Below are positions 57,139 through 64,000 of a stretch of 64,000 nucleotides of DNA, piece by piece. This stretch comes from Rhodamnia argentea (lineage: Eukaryota; Streptophyta; Magnoliopsida; Myrtales; Myrtaceae): the NCBI RefSeq assembly GCF_020921035.1, contig NC_063158.1, positions 8,104,001 through 8,168,000 of the forward strand. Reading direction: 5' to 3'. The translations under genes were made by a program, and so were the position numbers. Every line of letters starts with the position of its first letter. Position 1 is the stretch's first letter. The notes beneath the pieces are model-generated. The model was not told the DNA's origin and made no database searches. It worked only from the letters and a program-made list of their open reading frames with translations.

Positions 57139-59982
57139 ATGGCCGAAAGTCCAGTGATCTATCTGCTCGGCAAGCTTGCCAGCTTTTTCGAGAATGAGTT
57201 CCAGCATATGAGACAGGGCCGGGAAGAAATGATTGTGCTGAGAGGCGAATTCGAGCGCATCAAGGCCTTCCTGAGAGTTGCAGATTCCATGGAAGAGAGC
57301 AACGAGGAAGTCAAAGTATGGATCAAGCAAATAAGAGAAGTCGCATATGATGCTGAGGATGCTCTTGATGAATTCAAACTGCTCTTGGCACATGATCATG
57401 AGGGGCGCGGTCTTCTTTACAAGATCCCTTGCTGTATCAGGAATATGAAAGCTCGATATCAGTTGACTGCTGCAATCAAAAGCATCAGCTGCAGAATGAA
57501 AGACATCTGTGAAAGCCATCAGAGACTGTCTGAAAAATCAAACAGAGACCAAGAAGGTTCGAGCTCCACCTGTGAAGACGACACGTGGCAAGATCATCGA
57601 GCAGATGCAGTCTTTGTAGAAAAATCTGGTCTGGTGGGCATTGAAGAGCCCAAGAAAAAGCTTACTCAGTGGCTTGTTGACGGCATTTCAGAGAGGGAGG
57701 TGATATCAGTTGTTGGAATGGGAGGGTTGGGGAAGACGACTCTGGTAAAGCAAGTTTTTGATGATCCAGTTGTGAAGAAGCACTTTCCTGTGCGTGCTTG
57801 GGTCACACTTTCTCCATCTTCGAAGACAGAAGAGCTCCTAATGGACATGCTTCAACAAATTGCCAGTACCATCATGAAACCGGTTCCAAGTGGAGCAGAC
57901 ACCATGAACATCGATTGGCTGAAAATGATGATCAAGAGCTTCCTACAGGGAAGAAGATCAAGGTACCTGATTGTTCTTGATGATGTCTGGCACATGGACA
58001 AATGGGATGCTGTCAAGTATGCATTGCCCAACAATAACCGCGGAAGCCGGATAATGATCACAACCCGGAATGGTGAACTGGCACAGGCATCCTGCACTGA
58101 ATTTGATGGGCAGGTCTATGAAATGCAGCCGTTGCCGGTCGAACAATCATGGAAGCTATTCTGCAGGAAGACTTTCAAGAAAAACTTGTGCCCCTCCCAT
58201 CTGCAGGACATCTGTACCGACATTTTAAAGAAGTGCGAGGGCCTGCCCCTAGCAATTGTGGCCATAAGTGGCGTCCTGGCTACAAAAGACAAGCGGAGAA
58301 TAGAAGAATGGGATTTGGTCCGCCGTTGTCTTCGTTCAGAAATTGATGGCAATGACAAACTCAAAAACATGAAGAAGGTACTTTCACTCAGCTTTAATGA
58401 CTTGCCTTACTACCTGAAGTCCTGTTTATTACAGACATCTATATTCCCTGAGGCTCACATAATTGAGCGCATGAGGCTAACTAGACAATGGGTAGCAGAA
58501 GGTTTTGTTGAAATGAAAGATGCTAAGACCATGGAAGAAGTTGCAGATGGTTACCTAAATGAGCTTGTATATAGGAGTCTTATCCATGTGGTGGAGAGAG
58601 ACAAGGATGGGAGGGTGAAGTCATACCGAATCCATGGCCTTTTGCGGAAGATCATCATTTCAAAGTCAAGAGACCAGAATTTTGCAGCAATAGTTGACGA
58701 ACAAAGTTCAGCGTGGCCAGATAGAATTCGTCGCTGCTCAATTCACAATGAGCTTCAGATTGGACAACAGAACTTGTCACTTTCCCATCTCAGGTCCTTG
58801 TATGTATTTGGGGTAGACAAATTTTCCCTATATAGAATTCTATCTGGTGATCTGAAACTTCTTAGTGTTTTGGACTTGCAAAATGCTCCATTGAGGAGGC
58901 TCCCGGTGCAAGTTGTAGACATGCGTTGTCTAAAGTTTTTGAGTTTGAGGCATACTCAAATTCAGACAGTTCCAACATTCATAGGAAGGCTTCAGAACTT
59001 AGAAACTCTAGACCTCAAACACACTTATGTCACTTCATTGCCTGTAGAGATCATGAAGCTCCAACGCCTTTGCCATCTACTTGTATATCGTTATCAAACT
59101 GTATCATATACGCACTACAAACATGGCTTCAGCACCCCAGCACATATTGGAGCTCTACAATCTCTACAAAAGCTTTGCTACATAGATGCTGAGGATGATA
59201 GAACCAACAATGTTATAAGTGAGCTCGGGAAGCTAAATCAGCTGAGAAGACTATGCATTCTAAAGTTGAAGAAAGAAGATGGAAGGAAATTGTGCTGGTC
59301 AATTGCGAAGTTGACAAACCTCCAGGCCCTGGCTGTTTCTTCATTAAGAGATGATGAAGACATTGATCTGCAGTACCTTTCATCTCCACCACCGCTACTT
59401 CAAAGGATCTACCTGAGAGGACGTATGCAGGCATTACCACATTGGATAGCAAACATGCATAGTCTTGTCAAATTACATTTAAGATGGTGTTGCCTAAAGG
59501 AAGATCCACTGCCATCCCTCCAGGATTTGCCCAATCTTGTACATCTCGAATTACTTCAAGTTTACGATTGGCACACACTATGCTTTAAGGCTAAAGGGTT
59601 TCAAAAGCTCAAGATATTAGGTCTTGATTATTTTGAGGACCTAACATTTGTACAGATAGAGAGGGAAGCAATATCTAGCCTAGAGAAATTGATCATCCAG
59701 CGATGCAAACAGTTGAAGAGTATGCCATCAGGAATCGAGCATCTCACCAAGCTCAAAGTGCTGGAGTTCTTTGACATGCCTGAAGAATTAACCGAGAAGC
59801 TTAAGCTAGCAGAGAAGGATGAAGATTATCAGAAAGTGGCACATGTTCCAGAACTTCGTTATGGCTACTGGAGAGATGGGGCTTGGGATGTTACTTCAGT
59901 TGAGAGGTCAGGAGAGGAATGGAGCTCTCGACCTCAGGACACTATGACGAAGAGAAGTAATCTTCCTCCTTGTTGGAAATAA
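57139..59982 (+). CDS. CC-NB-ARC-LRR disease resistance protein, RPM1-like (NLR 2)
   Basis: A single coding exon of 947 residues, clearly a tandem paralogue of NLR 1. Domains: an Rx-type coiled coil with REVAYDAEDALDEF; P-loop GMGGLGKTT from residue 193; FPVRAWVTLS; kinase-2 LIVLDDVWH; SRIMITTR; GLPLAIVAISG; winged helix IFPEAHIIERMRLTRQWVAEGF. The MHD motif reads IHG (His499-Gly500), as in NLR 1. LRRs start near residue 560 (LSVLDLQNAPLRRLP, LETLDLKHTYVTSLP). The C-terminus ends LPPCWK. The ATG is preceded by gtgtag|aga, the same arrangement as the candidate splice acceptor of NLR 1, so a 5' UTR intron is possible here too. It is an immune receptor of unknown specificity. The frame is intact, so it is probably functional. 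Confidence 0.94.
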   Translation: MAESPVIYLLGKLASFFENEFQHMRQGREEMIVLRGEFERIKAFLRVADSMEESNEEVKVWIKQIREVAYDAEDALDEFKLLLAHDHEGRGLLYKIPCCIRNMKARYQLTAAIKSISCRMKDICESHQRLSEKSNRDQEGSSSTCEDDTWQDHRADAVFVEKSGLVGIEEPKKKLTQWLVDGISEREVISVVGMGGLGKTTLVKQVFDDPVVKKHFPVRAWVTLSPSSKTEELLMDMLQQIASTIMKPVPSGADTMNIDWLKMMIKSFLQGRRSRYLIVLDDVWHMDKWDAVKYALPNNNRGSRIMITTRNGELAQASCTEFDGQVYEMQPLPVEQSWKLFCRKTFKKNLCPSHLQDICTDILKKCEGLPLAIVAISGVLATKDKRRIEEWDLVRRCLRSEIDGNDKLKNMKKVLSLSFNDLPYYLKSCLLQTSIFPEAHIIERMRLTRQWVAEGFVEMKDAKTMEEVADGYLNELVYRSLIHVVERDKDGRVKSYRIHGLLRKIIISKSRDQNFAAIVDEQSSAWPDRIRRCSIHNELQIGQQNLSLSHLRSLYVFGVDKFSLYRILSGDLKLLSVLDLQNAPLRRLPVQVVDMRCLKFLSLRHTQIQTVPTFIGRLQNLETLDLKHTYVTSLPVEIMKLQRLCHLLVYRYQTVSYTHYKHGFSTPAHIGALQSLQKLCYIDAEDDRTNNVISELGKLNQLRRLCILKLKKEDGRKLCWSIAKLTNLQALAVSSLRDDEDIDLQYLSSPPPLLQRIYLRGRMQALPHWIANMHSLVKLHLRWCCLKEDPLPSLQDLPNLVHLELLQVYDWHTLCFKAKGFQKLKILGLDYFEDLTFVQIEREAISSLEKLIIQRCKQLKSMPSGIEHLTKLKVLEFFDMPEELTEKLKLAEKDEDYQKVAHVPELRYGYWRDGAWDVTSVERSGEEWSSRPQDTMTKRSNLPPCWK

Positions 59983-62558
59983 TGATATGCTATACCTTGA
60001 GTAACACACTTTTTCTCGATTTGCGCCCGTGTATTGTAACTAATGAGGCTGATAATGTTCATGCAAACATCAAAGGTTTATTGTCTCCAAGAAAACTGGG
60101 TAGGCCATTTTGTAGCCTGGAATTGCATCTGATATAGTGTCTACGCTATCCACCATGTGCATGTCGCTCGGGTGCACACCTATATATGTAGGCTTGGCAG
60201 TTCATCTATCCTTCATGGCAATATCTTCCGTATATGGAAGAGATCTTTCTAAGATGACATGTCAAATGACACCACATTTCTAACACATTAAGAAACAAAT
60301 TTTTCATGCACCAATATGTTATTACTCATATAAAGAGTTAGTATAACTATGTTGCATTATGTGAATTATACGTAAAATTAGGTGTTTAAATGCATCTAAT
60401 TAAGTCAAGAGGGTTAAACCATACATAACACCTCCATTCCCCATAAAACTCGATCAAGCAGGCTATGCTCAATTACATATCGTTGGTGTGCCATGCAAAC
60501 CAGTGGCATCATAACATTTATACCTCCATCCCCAAATTCAGTGACCTCAATCACAAAATTGTCCTAAATCACTCGAGCACATTTAAATTCTCCGAAACAA
60601 GCATGTTCCCTTCATCAAGAGGGCAAATTTAGGAAGGGTAGAAGAAATGATGCCACTTTTTCCGAGGAAAGCAAGGAGACGTGGCTGGTAACTCCATTGT
60701 TTAACTCATCCAAGAAATGCGGATAAGAGAACGAAACATGTCTAAACACCACATTTCAGTCCGACTTATACAGCAGGACAAGAAGTTACCTTTTTCCCCT
60801 GTGCTTTCCAGTTCTTTGACCGATGGAATCGGAGAAGGATTCATCCGGAATAGCAGTGCTACTTGAAGGATAGGCACCAATCACTTAACTGAAACGAACT
60901 ACGAAACCCTTAATTGTGTTCAAAGAGAGAGAGAGAGAGACATAGAATCAAATCGTTCTTTCAGCTTAAGACCATGTAGACATGCGAAGAAATCAGCAAA
61001 ACCAAACAATCGATTACTCAATCTAGAGGGTCATCCCGTTCAACCTCGACAGTCGAAGGGATAAATTTGAGAAGGCTAGAGGATTTAAAGTGAGGGTTCG
61101 TCGATCACGGACTTCCCAAAAGGCCAATCTCTAAGGCTGGTGGTGCCCTCGGAGCGTACGGACAAGCATTACGACGCCGATTCGGATTCGACACTGGCAC
61201 TGTCGCCATGCGAGGAGGAGGAACGATGACATTTTCACAGTTCTTCAGAGGAGAAGACGACCACAACGACGAAGCGGGAAAACGCGCCAAAAAGCGCCCC
61301 GGCCCCCGTGACCCATTTTGATTTGCAACCTCTTTGCTTACGCTCCAACGAAGCAAAAATTTTCCTTTCATTAAAAATTTAGAAGGATAATTTCAAATAA
61401 AGATTCAAAGTGCTCTTATTTTTTCAAATAAATGTCTAAAATAGCCACACAGTCTTAGAAAAGAGTTTGACTTGAAGGACATTTTCGTCATTTACTTTTT
61501 TATTTTTCTCCTTTTTTCTTTTTTTTTTCCTTTTTCTAATTTTAAAAATTAACTTTTAAAAAGAAAAAACACAGGCGGGAGGGGCCTAATCGCCACCTAG
61601 AGGCGAGGGCTTGTTGGCCCTCGCCAAGATTTTGGAGAAGGTCATGGCCTTCTCCCGGTTCGAGCCCTCGCCTCCGATTGGCGAGGGCCCGAACCATGAA
61701 TTAAATTGAATATATATCAAAAGTACATAGACTACATTGAATAAATTTAAAATTTAAAGATGACATTGTGCTAAGATTTAGGGACGACGTTGAACAAATT
61801 TGCATGTCAAGGATTGCGTAGCATATTATGTCAAAGCTAAGCGACCATTTGTGTTACTATCCCAAAATCAAAATCAAAATCATGATCATGAAAATACTAT
61901 GGAAGTCTAGTAGCATTGTTTGATTGTTGCTAAAAAAAAAATGAAAGAATTTTAAGGTTTAAATTAAATAAGAACAAAAAGTATGCATCGAGTAACATCA
62001 TCTACCGTAAATAATATAGTATCGGCGGTGATAGGCAGTGATCTGCCGCCATTTTTTCTCGGATTCTTGTTTTGGGATAAGTAGGACTATGCATTGGCAG
62101 CTTTACTCTTACATGCCCAATTGACTTCTCATTCCTACTGCAGCATAATGAACTTAAATTTAATGGGTAGATTTATGTGATGATGAGATCTTGTTCCAAC
62201 TTCATTTGCTCTACGAAAATGGACAGCCTAGGAGTTCTTGAAGAGGCAGAGGTGAAATTTGGTCCATTGGAGGCTGGACTGGAGCCAAAGTGCTCTCGCG
62301 ACTCTTCACCTACGTGAACCAGCAAAGTCTGCGTTCCTCTGAATCAGACCGGTTCAAGAACATGCTCATCCGGACAAGGAAGCTTGTCTAATTGGTAATA
62401 GACTGAAATATACTATAGCCCAAGAAACCAAACGAAAAACCAAGAAAATCTGGTATTTGGCAGCATGACATCAGTAAAAAATCCCGATATTTTGTGGAAA
62501 TAAAGTGCGGATGTTCATACCACTGTAATAACAACTTTTGAGGTTGTCAACCTTGAGA
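59983..62558. other. 2.6-kb spacer between NLR 2 and NLR 3
   Basis: No confident gene. A moderately GC-rich island at 61020-61330 could be the 5' end of a minus-strand transcript (short frame from ATG at 61206, beginning MATVPVSNPNRRRNA). A family C repeat starts at 61384 (ataatttcaaataaagattc), followed by a GC-rich palindrome-like core (gcgagggcttgttggccctc) near 61600. A short frame starting MDSLGVLEEAEVKFGPLEAG at 62220 is unrecognised. Confidence 0.45.
61384..61700. mobile_element. family C repeat, copy 3 (right end unclear)
   Basis: The left arm shares tttcaaataa, agtgctcttattttttcaaa and gacattttcgtcatttactt with copies at 27.1 and 37.3 kb. Its core contains gcgagggc/gccctcgcc inverted words. 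I could not place the right boundary. Confidence 0.45.
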
Positions 62559-64000
62559 ATGGCAGCTGCTATAGTAACCAAAGTGCTGAGAAAGGTTGGG
62601 AAAATTTTCGAGAATGAGGTGCTGAGGGTTAGAGATGGTTGGGAAGAAGTGAATGCTGTGAAAGAAGATTTTCTACGTGATGCAGATTCACTAGAAGAGG
62701 GTAGCCACTTCATCAAGGAATCAGTCAATAAACTGAGAAATCTTGCGTTTGACATCGAAGATGCACTCAGCTACTGAGGGCGCAAGATCATGGCCGTGGA
62801 CTCCTTTAATTTCTACAGGAGTCACATAGCTATGTGAAGAACTGGAAAGCTTGCAGAAGGATCATGCTTCGGATGAGGGAAATAAGTCCTAAAGTCAAAA
62901 GTACCAGTGAAGAACACCAAAAGGTGTGTTATAAGTTCAAAAAAGCTGCAGAACATGGCTTGAGCTCCCCCTCTCCATCCAGCACATGGCAAGACTAGCG
63001 TGGGAACGCCCTTTTATTGGAAACGGCTGATCTAGTGGGTATTGAAGAGCCCCTTGAGCAACTGGTGAAGCGGTTGGTGAAGGGTCCTCCTGAGAAAGAA
63101 ATAATTCCAGTTGTGGGAATGGGAGGTTCGGGGAAAACTACCCTCATAAAGCAAGTTTTTGAAGATCCAGCGGTGAAGAAACACTTCACAATCCGCACTT
63201 GGGTCACTCTTTCTCCACACTTGAGGACAGAGGACGTCCTCAGGGACATGCTTCGGCAAATCGCTAGCAGTAACATGAAGTCCGTACCCAGTGGAACAGA
63301 CAATTTAAGTGCTGATCTACTGAAAATGATGATCAAGAGCTTGCTGCAAAGAAGAAGATCGAGGTACTTGATCATTCTTGATGATGTGTGGGGTGTTGGT
63401 GAATGGGATGCCATCAAGTATGCATTTCCCGACAACAAAAATGGCAGTCGAATAATGATGACAACAAGGGATGTCATGATAGCATTATCTTCGTGCAAGG
63501 AATTTGCTGGAGAAGTCTATAAGATGAAGCCTTTGCATGCTGATCAATCATGGAAACTTTTCTGCATGAAGACATTTGAGGGTCACTCATGCCCTTCGAA
63601 TTTGAAGGAGACATGTGAATACGTTTTACAGAAGTGTGAGGGGCTGCCCTTGGCAATCGTTGCCATTAGTGGCATTTTGGCCACAAAGGACAACGACAAA
63701 ATAGATGAATGGCATCTAGTACGTCAAAGCATTCGTTCTGAAATTGATGGCAATGATAGGCTGGAGAACTTGAAGAAGGTACTTTCTCTTAATTTCAATG
63801 CCTTGCCTCACCACCTAAAACCTTGTTTCTAGCTTTTCAGCGTATTCCCTAGACCAACAGATTGAGCATATGCGGTTAATTCGATTATGGGTGGCGGAAA
63901 GACTTGTTCAAACCAAAGAAGGTAAGATGCCGGAAGAAGTTGCAGAAGAGTACAATAAGGATCTCCTAAGCAGGAGCCTCATCCAAGTTGCTGAGCTAAC
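62559..64000 (+). pseudogene. CC-NB-ARC-LRR pseudogene (NLR 3), cut by the window end
   Basis: It starts MAAAIVTKVLRKVGKIFENE with coiled-coil wording LRNLAFDIEDALSY, then hits a TGA at 62775 and further stops to about 63000. A long intact NB-ARC frame follows: LVGIEEPLEQLVK, P-loop GMGGSGKTTL, FTIRTWVTLS, LIILDDVWG, SRIMMTTRD, GLPLAIVAISGILATKD. It ends in a TAG at 63830-63832 where paralogues read a Cys-(Phe/Leu)-Leu stretch. A frame change near 63855 then leads into LIRLWVAERLVQTKEGK and LLSRSLIQVAEL. The remainder lies beyond base 64000. At least two stops and one frameshift argue against function, although the NB-ARC frame alone is open for about 270 codons. Confidence 0.85.

Overview
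This window is nuclear DNA from a dicot plant. The genes are intron-rich, every intron I placed has GT-AG borders, and the closest relatives I recognise are Arabidopsis and other eudicot proteins. Intergenic DNA is AT-rich and full of small transposon remnants (TIR/MITE-like elements, tRNA-derived SINEs, a miniature LTR element) and GA/CT microsatellites. An expanded RPM1-like resistance cluster and the repeat style suggest a woody rosid, perhaps Myrtaceae, but the sequence alone does not prove that.

Layout. 0-8 kb: a 5'-truncated OSCA/CSC1-like mechanosensitive or osmosensitive cation channel gene (+). 9.7-13.0 kb: a peroxisomal 4-coumarate--CoA ligase-like gene (+) ending in the PTS1 tripeptide SRL, orthologous in appearance to Arabidopsis At4g19010, which supplies the ubiquinone ring precursor. 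14.1-16.7 kb: chloroplast phosphoribulokinase (-), convergent with the ligase. 17-31 kb: a repeat-rich accessory block with three copies of an F-box gene unit (one apparently intact, one truncated by deletion, one pseudogene), two remnants of an LRK10L-type receptor kinase, a segmental duplication of the phosphoribulokinase upstream region, and several TIR elements and SINEs. 31.2-36.5 kb: a 12-exon SCAMP gene (-). 37.7-39.2 kb: a short LTR element (TRIM-like) with 5-bp target duplication, carrying a degenerate 18S rRNA fragment. 40.3-44.6 kb: a 13-exon DEAD-box helicase gene of the RH5/STRS1 type (+). 47.8-64 kb: a head-to-tail cluster of three CC-NB-ARC-LRR genes (two intact single-exon coding regions, one pseudogene cut by the window end). 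A perfect 4 x 100 bp tandem array and a TATA/GA-leader promoter lie upstream of the first.

How the parts relate. The five housekeeping or physiological genes (channel, ligase, phosphoribulokinase, SCAMP, helicase) are independent single genes. The F-box/kinase block and the NLR cluster are the fast-evolving parts, with tandem duplication, gene fusion, truncation and decay visible side by side. The most unusual items are the TRIM-like element with 18S rDNA inside, the His-Gly form of the MHD motif shared by both intact NLRs, the kinase/F-box chimeric pseudogene, and the perfect 100-bp array at the NLR promoter. Exon boundaries were placed by eye from reading frame, splice borders and remembered family sequence; all identifications need a database search for confirmation.
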